Shown here: positions 1-8,192 of the stretch, one piece after another
Numbering within the stretch: position 1 is the stretch's first letter
Layout: the number at the start of each line of letters is the position of its first letter
Assembly (NCBI RefSeq): GCF_012933365.1
Contig: NZ_JABBVZ010000017.1
Location: 1-59,326 of the forward strand
DNA from: Sulfobacillus harzensis
Lineage (GTDB): Bacteria; Bacillota; Sulfobacillia; Sulfobacillales; Sulfobacillaceae
DNA length: 59,326 nucleotides
Direction: 5' to 3'
Notes under the pieces: model-generated
What the model was told of the DNA's origin: nothing
The model's input: only the letters and a program-made list of their open reading frames with translations
The model's database searches: none
Position numbers and translations under genes: made by a program

Positions 1-341
1 CAAATGGCCGCCCACCCCAGCGAATTTTGACACCCGTCCGCGGAGCCGTCCGGGTCAATTTTTGAAAAAGCTCCTAGTGTGACAAAGGGTAAACAGGACC
101 TCACTATAAGGAGTGGAAGGATGTCTGAACAGTCCTCGTCCGGTATTCTTCCAGGGCGGAATCACTCTCTTGTACTGGAATTTACCGATGAGTCTGGGAA
201 GGCCGATGTTCGAAAGGGAAAAAGAGATCGTGATGCAAGCACCTGAACCAGTTACCTTGTGCGGAAGAATTTTCGGGGAAGGTTCTGCCTGATGGAGTCG
301 GGAACGATAATATTTTCGCCGTTGGGGTAGGGGTACAGACC
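1..341. other. Gene-free left edge with IS-like terminal motifs
   Basis: No credible gene is seen in this stretch. AATTTTGACACCC at 23-35 faces GGGTCAATTTTT at 52-63. Repeated GTCAATTTT-type elements in both orientations resemble the multi-copy ends of IS21-family elements, and a TGTGACA follows at 78-84. The edge could therefore be the end of an insertion sequence at a contig border. The rest up to 341 contains the leader of the first dehydrogenase, without a clear promoter. The IS reading is inference from motif style only. Confidence 0.3.
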
Positions 342-1112
342 ATGTTAAAAAACACATTGTTTTCATTAGAAGGTAAAACCGCCTTGGTAACGGGGGCTCG
401 CCGAGGCCTTGGACGGGCTATGGCCGTTGCGTTGGCGGAGGCGGGAGCCGATATTATCGGTGTCAGCGCTCAAATGGAGCCGCATAGCCTCGTGCAAGAT
501 GAGGTCGCAGGGCTGGGTCGACAGTTTTGGGCGTACGCGTGCGACCTATCCGATCGCAATCAGGTTTACGAATTGATTGCCACCATCCAGCGGGAGTTCG
601 ACCGCCCTATTGACATTCTGGTCAACAATGCGGGAACCATTCTGAGGGCGCCGGCGGTACAATACTCCGATAAGTATTGGGACGAGGTCATCAATACCAA
701 CCTCAATGCACCTTTCGTGCTAAGCCGTGAGTTGGGTGGCTACATGGTCCAACGTGGGGCTGGTAAGGTAATTTTCATTGCGTCGCTGCTGTCATTCCAA
801 GGGGGGATACTGGTTCCCGGATATGCGGCTTCGAAGGGCGGAATTGTTCAATTGACAAAGGCGCTGGCTAACGAATGGGCTAAGGATAACGTGCAAGTCA
901 ATGCCATAGCGCCCGGGTATATGGCCACCGACAATACGGCGCCGCTGCGCTCTGATCCAGTGCGCTCACGTGACATTCTAAACCGGATTCCGGCGGGAAG
1001 GTGGGGAACGCCCGATGATGTTAAGGGAGCGGTAGTGTTCTTGGCGTCCGATGCATCTAACTATGTGACTGGGACGGTGCTGACGGTTGACGGCGGCTGG
1101 ATGGCTCGATAG
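342..1112 (+). CDS. SDR oxidoreductase, KduD/gluconate-dehydrogenase-like
   Basis: Classical short-chain dehydrogenase/reductase of 256 residues, the usual family length, with a Rossmann fold using NAD(P). The cofactor motif TGxxxGxG lies at residues 17-24, the structural NNAG at 95-98, the catalytic Ser in the 148-151 region, and the Tyr161-x3-Lys165 pair in YAASK. The C-terminus ends in the typical TVDGG region. Overall flavour, including MATDNTAPLRSDP, is that of 2-deoxy-D-gluconate 3-dehydrogenase (KduD) or gluconate 5-dehydrogenase. A role in sugar-acid breakdown is inferred and the substrate is not settled. The ribosome site before ATG 342 is weak (GGGGTAGGGG). A second SDR follows after 222 bases, so the two may act in one pathway. 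Confidence 0.85.
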   Translation: MLKNTLFSLEGKTALVTGARRGLGRAMAVALAEAGADIIGVSAQMEPHSLVQDEVAGLGRQFWAYACDLSDRNQVYELIATIQREFDRPIDILVNNAGTILRAPAVQYSDKYWDEVINTNLNAPFVLSRELGGYMVQRGAGKVIFIASLLSFQGGILVPGYAASKGGIVQLTKALANEWAKDNVQVNAIAPGYMATDNTAPLRSDPVRSRDILNRIPAGRWGTPDDVKGAVVFLASDASNYVTGTVLTVDGGWMAR

Positions 1113-1334
1113 TGTTGCCCAAATGGAGGGGGCTGCCTCGATTGGATTGCCAACTTCCGACTATGATGATGTTTCGCTGGTCACATCTCAAGCCCAGTGC
1201 TAGAGGATTGGCAAGGCGATTGCGGTCTGGCCTGGCGGTTGAAAGACCGTAAGGCGAAATGGCCACCTTGCTCACACCTGACAGTAGTGACGTAGAGACC
1301 GGATCAACCCCGTGATAGAGAAAGGGAGACGGAT

Positions 1335-2090
1335 ATGGATCAACCACTTAAAGGACAATGGGCCATTGTTACTGGAGCCACGTCGGGAATTGGACATGCA
1401 ACAGCCCTGCGTTTGGGGGAGATGGGGGCTAATGTCGCCATTCATTATCATGGTCATCGAGAAGCGGCGGATGAAGTGGTATCCCAAATCCGAAAGATGG
1501 GGCGGGAAAGCCGCGCTGCCCAGGGCGATTTTCGCAAGCAGGGCGACGTGTTTCGGGTCATCGAAGAGCTAGCTGAGGGCAATCATCTGGACATTCTGGT
1601 CAACAATGCCGGAACGCTAATTCAACGCTATTCATTGCACGAGATGCCGCTCAGGCATTGGGACGACACGATTGCGCTCAATCTTTCCAGTGCATTTTGG
1701 GCCGTTCGTGCCGCTTTGCCATCATTGGTAGAGGGAGCACGGATTATCAATGTATCATCCATCGCAGCCCAAACCGGTGGCGGTCCCGGGGCTTTCGCTT
1801 ATGCAGCGGCCAAGGGCGGCCTTATCTCCCTTACCCGCGGATTGGCGAAGCAACTTGCGGGTCGGAACATCCGAGTTAACGCAGTTGCCCCTGGAACCAT
1901 TGACACGCCCTTTCACGAGCAACACTCGACACCGCAGTCGCTCGCCGATGTTGCGCAGCGCATTCCGTTGAAGCGTCTGGGCTCATCAGAAGAGTGCGCG
2001 GGGGTTATCGCTTTTCTGGCGAGTACCGACTCTTCATACATTACCGGCGAGGTCATCACAGTTCATGGAGGGCAAGGGCTGGTCTGGTAA
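1335..2090 (+). CDS. SDR oxidoreductase, FabG-like
   Basis: Second short-chain dehydrogenase, 251 residues. TGATSGIG is at residues 13-20, NNAG at 90-93, Ser141/Ser142 in the catalytic position, and Tyr156-x3-Lys160 in the active site. AAAGGGAG stands about six bases before ATG 1335. It resembles the broad FabG/3-oxoacyl-reductase and glucose-dehydrogenase subgroup, which is catalytically diverse. With no other fatty-acid genes nearby and a KduD-like SDR upstream, a role in carbohydrate oxidation is the better guess. The 222-base gap before it holds no gene, so it may have its own promoter. Confidence 0.85.
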   Translation: MDQPLKGQWAIVTGATSGIGHATALRLGEMGANVAIHYHGHREAADEVVSQIRKMGRESRAAQGDFRKQGDVFRVIEELAEGNHLDILVNNAGTLIQRYSLHEMPLRHWDDTIALNLSSAFWAVRAALPSLVEGARIINVSSIAAQTGGGPGAFAYAAAKGGLISLTRGLAKQLAGRNIRVNAVAPGTIDTPFHEQHSTPQSLADVAQRIPLKRLGSSEECAGVIAFLASTDSSYITGEVITVHGGQGLVW

Positions 2091-2695
2091 ATCCAAGTTT
2101 TTCGCCGGTCAAGCGTGAAACCGGTTACGTCCGACGGAGTCTTTAATGGGGCGAAGATGCGGTGGAGGTGTGCAACAAAAGACCATCCACAAGGCGTCCG
2201 CTAGGTAGATTACGGCGCATCTGCGGCTAACTTGGCCGGTAAGACGAGATTTGAGCGCAAGCGTCAAGGCGTAATCCCTGAAGTTCGGGTAAGCCCAGTG
2301 CTTAAGGGTGCCAACGTGCGAAGGGGAAAAATAACGTGTCTAACGGGTAGGAGGGTGGGATCCAAGCAGAGATTCAATTTGAGCGCCCTCAATCGAAGTC
2401 GGGCAGATCCAGTTCTGCCTGCAGGCACGATAGGTCCGCCTGTATCCGACAGCAATAAATTTCTGGACTAATCCGCCTTTAATAGAGGAACCCATGGCTT
2501 CGCATCGACGGGGCGTGCTTTGCATATTTGCGGATACAATAGCATGAGGCAGGGAGGACAAGACGAAGGATCGCTCGGGCGCTTTCCTAGGATTGGGTCG
2601 CTTGGCTTGCCAATCTCTGTGCTCCATGCCAGCGTATTGGGGCGGGGTCTTGTTATTCCGCCCTTGATTCAGAACATATTGAGGAGGGGACTAAC
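2091..2695. other. 605-base stretch without a recognised gene
   Basis: Neither strand gives a credible product. A small CCGGT/ACCGG stem lies near 2106-2123 just after the SDR stop, and a perfect GCCTGCAGGC palindrome at about 2418-2427. Neither is followed by a T-run. The 3' end carries the GAGGAGGGG ribosome site of the aldo/keto reductase. The open spacing contrasts with the tight packing in the rest of the window and may mark decayed or acquired DNA. Confidence 0.5.
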
Positions 2696-3562
2696 ATGGC
2701 AGTGGGAAACATCTCAGCATCGGCTTCGGGAACGTTTGCGATTGGCGGCGATCTTCAGGTTCACCGGTTGGGTTATGGCGCGATGCAATTGCCCGGGCCC
2801 GGCGTTTGGGGTGAGTCGCGCGATCCCGATGGGGCCGTTCGCGTACTACGCCGGGCGGTGGAACTGGGTGTGAACTTGATTGACACGGCAGATGCCTATG
2901 GTCCCTTTGTAGCAGACCTGCTCATCAAGAAGGCGCTCCACCCCTACCCGAAGGACCTGGTGATTGCCACCAAGGTGGGGCTCACCCGTTCGGGGCCGGA
3001 CGACTGGCGACCGGTGGGACGTCCCGAGTACCTGCGCCAACAGGTGGAATTAAACTTGCGTCATCTCGGATTGGAGCGGATTGACCTTTTACAGTTGCAT
3101 CGGGTCGACCCCAAGGTGGCGCTTGCCGATCAGGTGGGTGAGTTGGCGCTGATGCAGCGCGAGGGAAAAATCCGGCATATCGGGCTTAGTGAGGTCACTG
3201 TGGACCAACTGAAAGAGGCTGGCCAATACGCGACGATTGTCTCGGTTCAGAACTTGTACAATCTGGCTCATCGTGATGCGGAACCGGTGTTGAAGTACTG
3301 TGAGGAGCACAATCTGGCGTTTATCCCCTGGTTCCCTCTAGCCACGGGCGAACTGGCCAAGCCCGGCGGTCCGCTGGATGCGGTGGCCAAGCGGTTGGGA
3401 GCGAAACCATCCCAGCTGGCGCTTGCGTGGCTCTTGAAGCGATCCCCGGTCATGTTGCCGATCCCCGGCACTTCCAGCGTGACCCACTTGGAAGAAAACG
3501 TTGCAGCGGCTGAGGTGAAACTGAGTCAGGAAGACTTTGAAACACTTACCAAGGCGGTCTAA
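2696..3562 (+). CDS. Aldo/keto reductase
   Basis: NADPH-dependent aldo/keto reductase of 288 residues with a TIM-barrel fold. The catalytic tetrad is visible as Asp63 and Tyr68 (in DTADAYG), Lys93 (ATKVG) and His135 (LLQLHRVD). The C-terminal cofactor region includes PIPGTSS. A strong GAGGAGGGG ribosome site precedes ATG 2696. It resembles bacterial general-stress or oxidoreductase AKRs that reduce reactive aldehydes. The exact substrate cannot be read. It stands alone, with long gene-free DNA before it and a hairpin terminator after it. Confidence 0.9.
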   Translation: MAVGNISASASGTFAIGGDLQVHRLGYGAMQLPGPGVWGESRDPDGAVRVLRRAVELGVNLIDTADAYGPFVADLLIKKALHPYPKDLVIATKVGLTRSGPDDWRPVGRPEYLRQQVELNLRHLGLERIDLLQLHRVDPKVALADQVGELALMQREGKIRHIGLSEVTVDQLKEAGQYATIVSVQNLYNLAHRDAEPVLKYCEEHNLAFIPWFPLATGELAKPGGPLDAVAKRLGAKPSQLALAWLLKRSPVMLPIPGTSSVTHLEENVAAAEVKLSQEDFETLTKAV

Positions 3563-3623
3563 ACTCGAAGCCGCAGAATTTGCGGATTAAGTTTGCCACC
3601 CTCTGAGTCGCCGGAAGATATTG

Positions 3624-3680
3624 GGAACGGGCATGCGGGCGTTGTTTACGCCGTGATGCCCGTTCCTTGTTTCCTTGTTC
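3624..3680 (+). terminator. Terminator-like hairpin after aldo/keto reductase
   Basis: An 11-bp perfect stem pairs GGAACGGGCAT (3624-3634) with ATGCCCGTTCC (3656-3666). A nested GGCGT/ACGCC stem sits in its loop, and a T-rich tail (TTGTTTCCTTGTTC) follows. This fits an intrinsic terminator of the aldo/keto reductase, although the T-run is interrupted. Confidence 0.6.
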
Positions 3681-3933
3681 ATCCGATAGTCTCAGCCCAT
3701 TAACAGTCTCGGTAACCTTCACGATGTTCCAGGCACCAATGCGGCAGAGCGTCAGCCAGTGACAGGTCATACCTTCTTGCTCCATCCGGCTCAACCAGGC
3801 GGACCATGGCAAGACCTGGGGTTCCCTTAGGGCGCGGTAGTGTGGCTCCCCGGAAAAAGACCGCTTCAGGCAACGAGTCGTATAAAGTCCGCACGGGTGA
3901 GGAAACTACTGGCATGACAGAAGAAGGAGTGTG
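3681..3933. promoter_or_regulatory. Leader of ferritin-like gene with TATAAA box
   Basis: This gap between the terminator hairpin and the ferritin-like gene holds no gene. TATAAA at 3881-3886 could be a -10 element for the downstream gene, but no good -35 lies 16-18 bases upstream. The promoter call is weak. Confidence 0.25.
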
Positions 3934-4728
3934 ATGGCACTGATGGAATCCCAGGACTCGCATGCCGTGGAGCTTTTGAATGCCGATTTATACGGCGAAC
4001 ATGATGCCATTTTGTACTATTTGACGCACGCCTGGACGGTAGCGCGTCAGCATGGCCATCAAATTCTCGAGATCGCCTATGACGAAATGCGTCATTTCAA
4101 ATGGCTGGCGCATACCATCGTGGATTTGGGCGGCACACCAGACTTGAAGCCACCGGACGTGGCACCGGTAACAGACATCCAGGCAGCCTTGAAGAAGGAT
4201 GTGGAGGCCGAGATTCAAGCCATTGATCAGTATCAGGACCATATCGAGCGCATATCGCTGAAGCCGGTCAAAGCGCTGTTGCAACGCATTGTGGTTGATG
4301 AACAGGATCACCTGCGCCAGTTTCGGGAGTTGTTGGATCAGACCCATGGAGAACCGGAGCAGGTTGAACGGCCTGAGAAGGTGGTCTCCCGCGTGGCCAC
4401 GCAGCTGCAACAGACGATTCGCCTCGAGTACCAGCAGATGCTGGCGTATTTGATGCGGTCCTTTATGGAAACGCATGCCCGGGAAATGGGCATGGACATG
4501 GAGGAACGGTCTATTGATGAAATGCGGCACATGGGGTGGATAGGAAAGCGCATGGGAATGTGGGGAATTCAGCCCAAGTTCCCCGAAGTGGATATTGATG
4601 AAGTCGCTCACACCGAAGAGGAAGCCATATATCGCGATGTGCGCGAATGGGCTCAGGTGGCAATGCCCAGCATGCTGCCAACCATTGACCGCATTCTGGC
4701 GCAAGAGGAGTATCACGTGACCCGCTAA
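3934..4728 (+). CDS. Double ferritin-like (tandem four-helix-bundle) protein
   Basis: A 264-residue, mostly helical protein with two ferritin-like halves. Each half shows two helix pairs with carboxylate ligands and an ExxH motif: YGEHDAI with DEMRH and EAEIQAI with DEQDH in the first, LEYQQM with DEMRH and TEEEAIY with EEYH in the second. Each half could bind a diiron site. The family includes iron-storage, rubrerythrin-like and DUF2202-type proteins. Iron storage or peroxide defence is the likely role, but this is inference. Start: AAGGAG at 3924-3929 lies four bases before ATG 3934. GTG 3931 is too close, and ATG 3943 remains possible. Confidence 0.75.
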   Translation: MALMESQDSHAVELLNADLYGEHDAILYYLTHAWTVARQHGHQILEIAYDEMRHFKWLAHTIVDLGGTPDLKPPDVAPVTDIQAALKKDVEAEIQAIDQYQDHIERISLKPVKALLQRIVVDEQDHLRQFRELLDQTHGEPEQVERPEKVVSRVATQLQQTIRLEYQQMLAYLMRSFMETHAREMGMDMEERSIDEMRHMGWIGKRMGMWGIQPKFPEVDIDEVAHTEEEAIYRDVREWAQVAMPSMLPTIDRILAQEEYHVTR

Positions 4729-5089
4729 CCCAGGGCCTTTCGGGAGTACTGGTCTTTAGCCATATGTTTCTTGGCTCGTATGTGGGGCAGATGGAGTATC
4801 ATACAATCCGAAGTGCGCCGTTAAAGTGCCAATTAGGGTACTGAAAGCGAATGTCGGAAAGTGGCTCCGTCTGGCCCACACACTGTATTTTGGGAGAATG
4901 GGAGACTGATGGCTCGGCGTCCTGGCGAGAGGCACGCCTGGAATATCCATAAAGTTTGTCGCCAGTGCCTGCCCCGTTCCCCGCCTTTTTTGTTGCCCGC
5001 CTTCAGAGCTCGCGTTGGTCAAGAGGGTCAGATGCCATGGAATGAATCTTCTATGGGGCCTTGAGATTTTGAATAGGAGGATGGGCGGC
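4729..5089. other. Gene-free gap before the DHA2 exporter
   Basis: 361 bases without a convincing gene, terminator or operator on either strand. Only the AGGAGG ribosome site at 5075-5080 can be assigned. Confidence 0.4.
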
Positions 5090-6505
5090 TTGGGTTCCCC
5101 ACGCAACACTTGGATTCTCATCACGGTCGGTATTGGGACCTTGCTGTCCAGCATGACGAACAGCGTAACCAATACAGTTCTACCGGTAATTGCGCAGCAT
5201 CTGCATCTCACCATTTCGCTTGCGTCGTGGGTTAACTTGATTTACTTGCTGGTGCTCATTTTATTGCTGCTGCCGGCCGGACGATTGGCGGATATGGTCA
5301 ACCGGCGGGCATTGATGACGGCGGGGTATATCGTCTTTGGACTCTCATCCGTGGGGGCGGCGCTTAGCCACACGTTGTTCTGGCTCTTAGCCGCCCGGGG
5401 AATGAGTGCCGTGGCTGGTGCCCTGCTCTTGTCAGTGGGGCCGGCCGTGTTAACGGCCACCTTTCCACGCGACCAGCGAGGCCGGGCGCTAGGATGGCAG
5501 GCGCTGATGACCTACTTTGGGCTTGCAGTGGGTCCGATTCTCGGGGGGTGGCTGGCGCAATTGGCGGGATGGCCGGCAGTATTCTGGGTGGCCGTTCCGA
5601 TTTCGGCGCTCGGTGCGGTTCAGGCCCTTTTGTGGATTCCTGGCGCGGGGCTAGGACGTCCGCGGGCGTTTGACACGTGGGGTAGCATCTTCTTTGTGGT
5701 GGCCATGGTGGCGGTCACGCTAATCATGAACCCCAGCGCCTACCCTGGTCAGGAGGCGCTGGCGCTTGTCGTGCTGGGCGTTGTCGCACTCATTGCCGCG
5801 CCGCTCTTCATTCTGCGTCAGCAGCGCTTCGCCGATCCGATGATCGATCTTGGACTCTTTCGCGCCCGCAATTATCTCTACGGTACCCTGGGGGCAATGA
5901 TTAACTATCTCTGTTTCTTTGTGGCGTTGTTCCTGCTTCCCTTCTACCTCACCACCATTCGGTCCTGGTCGGTGGGTCAGGTCGGTTTGGTGCTGACCAT
6001 TATGCCAGCCTTAATGATGGTGCTGGCTCCCTGGGCCGGGAGTCTGTCGGATCGCTTAGGATCCCGGGGGCTATCCACATTGGGAATGCTGGCCAATGCA
6101 CTGGGATTGGGGGCGTTTGCGCTTGCAGCGGTGGTTCCGTCAGTGGGGCTGGTTCTTCTGGTGGGTGGCCTGGTACTCATGGGAGCGGGCACGGGACTTT
6201 TTGCTGCTCCCAACAACGCGGCCATTATGAAGGCCGCCCCTGGCAGCAAGCAAGGCGTCGCGTCCGGCACCTTGGCCACCGCGCGTTATGTGGGGATGGT
6301 GGGGGGCACCACGCTCGGGAGCTCGCTGTTCCATCTGTTGACAAACATGGATGCCCGGGGCCCGCACCCGTTTCTCACCGCGTTTATTTGGGTCATGGGG
6401 ATTGGGGCCGCGTTCGGCCTTCTTGGGTGTTTGGTCACCCTATCCATGGAGCGCCGGGAGGGGGGCTTGCCCCATTCGACAGCCCGCATGAGCCAGGAAT
6501 GTTGA
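5090..6505 (+). CDS. MFS multidrug exporter, DHA2 (EmrB/QacA) family
   Basis: Polytopic major-facilitator transporter of about 471 residues with roughly 14 hydrophobic segments, the DHA2 layout. Motif A appears as GRLADMVNRR between segments 2 and 3, and motif C as GLAVGPILGGWLA in segment 5. The family exports drugs, dyes and organic compounds by proton antiport across the cytoplasmic membrane. AGGAGG at 5075-5080 is nine bases before TTG 5090, in frame. ATG 5081 directly abuts the Shine-Dalgarno, so TTG is preferred. No TetR or MarR regulator is adjacent. A strong terminator follows at 6594. Confidence 0.85.
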   Translation: MGSPRNTWILITVGIGTLLSSMTNSVTNTVLPVIAQHLHLTISLASWVNLIYLLVLILLLLPAGRLADMVNRRALMTAGYIVFGLSSVGAALSHTLFWLLAARGMSAVAGALLLSVGPAVLTATFPRDQRGRALGWQALMTYFGLAVGPILGGWLAQLAGWPAVFWVAVPISALGAVQALLWIPGAGLGRPRAFDTWGSIFFVVAMVAVTLIMNPSAYPGQEALALVVLGVVALIAAPLFILRQQRFADPMIDLGLFRARNYLYGTLGAMINYLCFFVALFLLPFYLTTIRSWSVGQVGLVLTIMPALMMVLAPWAGSLSDRLGSRGLSTLGMLANALGLGAFALAAVVPSVGLVLLVGGLVLMGAGTGLFAAPNNAAIMKAAPGSKQGVASGTLATARYVGMVGGTTLGSSLFHLLTNMDARGPHPFLTAFIWVMGIGAAFGLLGCLVTLSMERREGGLPHSTARMSQEC

Positions 6506-6593
6506 AGGCATCAGGCACGTTAGGTTGCGGAGTTAGGATGGCATGTGAAACGACGGATTCATGGCCTTGCTAAAATCACTCAATACATTTCGT

Positions 6594-6620
6594 AACAGCC
6601 CCCGTGCGGGGCTGTTTTTT
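6594..6620 (+). terminator. Intrinsic terminator after MFS exporter
   Basis: A 9-bp perfect stem, AACAGCCCC (6594-6602) with GGGGCTGTT (6608-6616), has a 5-base loop and runs into six Ts. It is a textbook Rho-independent terminator separating the exporter from the flavin module. Confidence 0.9.
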
Positions 6621-6721
6621 GGGGGAGAGGGGTCTCATGTCCGTCAGTCTGTCACGAGATTGTCATACTTTGTCGGTATTGTTTGTTTGGTGAATAACTC
6701 GCATATGGGGGGATTTTCCAT

Positions 6722-7243
6722 ATGGCCAGCCTGTCTGGCGCCAAACTTTTAGGTCTTTGCACCATCGCGGTTGGGGCCATATATGCTGCAGGCTATGTCT
6801 ATACGGAGCCAACCGCACAAGCTGCCGTGCCAAGCGCCAGCGCCCATCAACTCACGCCTCAGGCTAACCAGGGCGCGAGCCCCAGATCATCGCCCAGCAC
6901 CAGCCCGACATCATCGTCCCCGACCCCAAGCCCGGGCGCGAAAAATTCCGGTGCATCAACCACGGCCCAGACGGTTCAATATAAGGACGGGCAATACACC
7001 GGCTCTGGGTCGAATCCTTATGGCACGCTGTCGGTGTTGGTAACCATCGCTAATGGCAAAATCTCGAATGTCAAGATCACCAGCTACAACATGCACTATC
7101 CGCAGCAATACATCGATCCGCAAATGGTGAATGAGGTCGTGTCTATGCAGACCTGGCGCGTGTATGTGGTGAGTGGCGCCACCGCCAGCAGCTACAATTT
7201 TGCCGAGGCCGTGTATTACGCCTTGCAGAAAGCGAGGGCTTAG
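6722..7243 (+). CDS. Membrane-anchored FMN-binding domain protein
   Basis: 173 residues: an N-terminal membrane anchor or signal (residues about 8-27), a Ser/Pro/Thr-rich linker (about 35-80), and a C-terminal FMN_bind domain (about 85-173) of the RnfG/NqrC type. The flavinylation motif is SGATASS at 151-157, with Thr154 the predicted residue carrying FMN by phosphoester bond. The Asp normally three residues before SGAT is replaced by Tyr148. The domain should face outside the cell and shuttle electrons. The next gene is ApbE, which attaches FMN in this family, and an RnfD/NqrB-like membrane protein follows, so the three probably form one redox unit. Confidence 0.85.
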   Translation: MASLSGAKLLGLCTIAVGAIYAAGYVYTEPTAQAAVPSASAHQLTPQANQGASPRSSPSTSPTSSSPTPSPGAKNSGASTTAQTVQYKDGQYTGSGSNPYGTLSVLVTIANGKISNVKITSYNMHYPQQYIDPQMVNEVVSMQTWRVYVVSGATASSYNFAEAVYYALQKARA

Positions 7244-7247
7244 ATCT

Positions 7248-8192
7248 ATGCCGTCGAATAGGGATTCCACGCGCCATGATCTGATGAGCCTGTCCGATTC
7301 ATTTCTTTTGATGGGGACGGTCGTCACCATACGAATTGTAGGACAGGCAGGCGTGCATAAAATGCGGGAAAGCATTGATCAGGCGATTGCCGCCATGCGT
7401 GCGGTGGAAGCCGCGTGCAGCCGATTTGATGACGAGAGCGCGTTGCGGGAATTATGCCGGCATCCGGGGGAGAACGTGGCCGTGCCCCCCGCTTTGTATC
7501 ATGCCCTCCGTATCGCCCGGGAGGTAGCGGAAATGACGGACGGGGTGTTCGATCCGTCCATCGGCCGGATGCTAGAGCAACAGGGATTCAACCGCAACTA
7601 TTTGACGGGCCAAGAGGTGACCTCGGACATTCCTTGGGATGATGCGGCTAGCTTTCGTGATATTACCATTTTTGAGGATGGAAAGACCATCCGCCTAGAG
7701 AAGCCCATGCTCCTCGATTTGGGAGCGGTCGCCAAGGGACTGGCGGTGGATCTGGCGGCTCAGGAAATTCATGGCTACGAAGGATTCGCGGTCGATGCCG
7801 GCGGCGACATCTATGTATCGGGGGTGGACCCGTCAGGCGACCTCTGGAGGGTGGGTATCGAAGATCCCGTTCATGTTGACCGATTGCTTGGCTCTGTCCA
7901 AGTCAAGGACATGGCGGTGTGCACGTCCGGAAGCTACAAGCGGCGAAGTCCCAAGAATTCTGAGGTCCACCACCTCTTGAATCCGACTTCCGGGGAACCG
8001 GTGGACGGACTTCTTTCCTGTACAGTGGTTGGACCTCAGGCGGCGTTGGCCGATGTGGCTGCTACAGCAGCGTTCCTGTTGGGGCCTCAAAAGGCCATTC
8101 CGTTTATTGAATCCCTAGGTCTCGCGGGGCTGTGCGTGGCCACCGACCATCAGGTGCAGGAGACATCATCCATGGGGGTCTATAAGCGATGA
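7248..8192 (+). CDS. apbE: FAD:protein FMN transferase (ApbE)
   Basis: Flavin transferase of 314 residues that cleaves FAD and attaches FMN to Thr in SGAT-type motifs, with Mg2+. Family landmarks are LMGTVVTI near the N-terminus, LDLGAVAKGLAVD, the VDAGGDIYVSG core, HHLLNPTSGEPVDG, and the metal-binding ADVAATAAF segment. GAGGG at 7234-7238 is nine bases before ATG 7248, four bases after the stop of the FMN-binding gene, so the pair is co-translated. No signal peptide or lipobox is visible, which is odd if the target domain lies outside the cell. The preceding gene is the obvious substrate. Confidence 0.9.
   Translation: MPSNRDSTRHDLMSLSDSFLLMGTVVTIRIVGQAGVHKMRESIDQAIAAMRAVEAACSRFDDESALRELCRHPGENVAVPPALYHALRIAREVAEMTDGVFDPSIGRMLEQQGFNRNYLTGQEVTSDIPWDDAASFRDITIFEDGKTIRLEKPMLLDLGAVAKGLAVDLAAQEIHGYEGFAVDAGGDIYVSGVDPSGDLWRVGIEDPVHVDRLLGSVQVKDMAVCTSGSYKRRSPKNSEVHHLLNPTSGEPVDGLLSCTVVGPQAALADVAATAAFLLGPQKAIPFIESLGLAGLCVATDHQVQETSSMGVYKR

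Noticed and set aside
2232..2471. Possible 79-codon gene in the gap before the aldo/keto reductase
   Set aside because: There is no ribosome site, no domain pattern, and an overlapping frame of similar length on the other strand.
3988..4716. Long open frame on the minus strand opposite the ferritin-like gene
   Set aside because: It is fully antisense to a gene with clear motifs and encodes a His/Leu-rich sequence with no recognisable domain.
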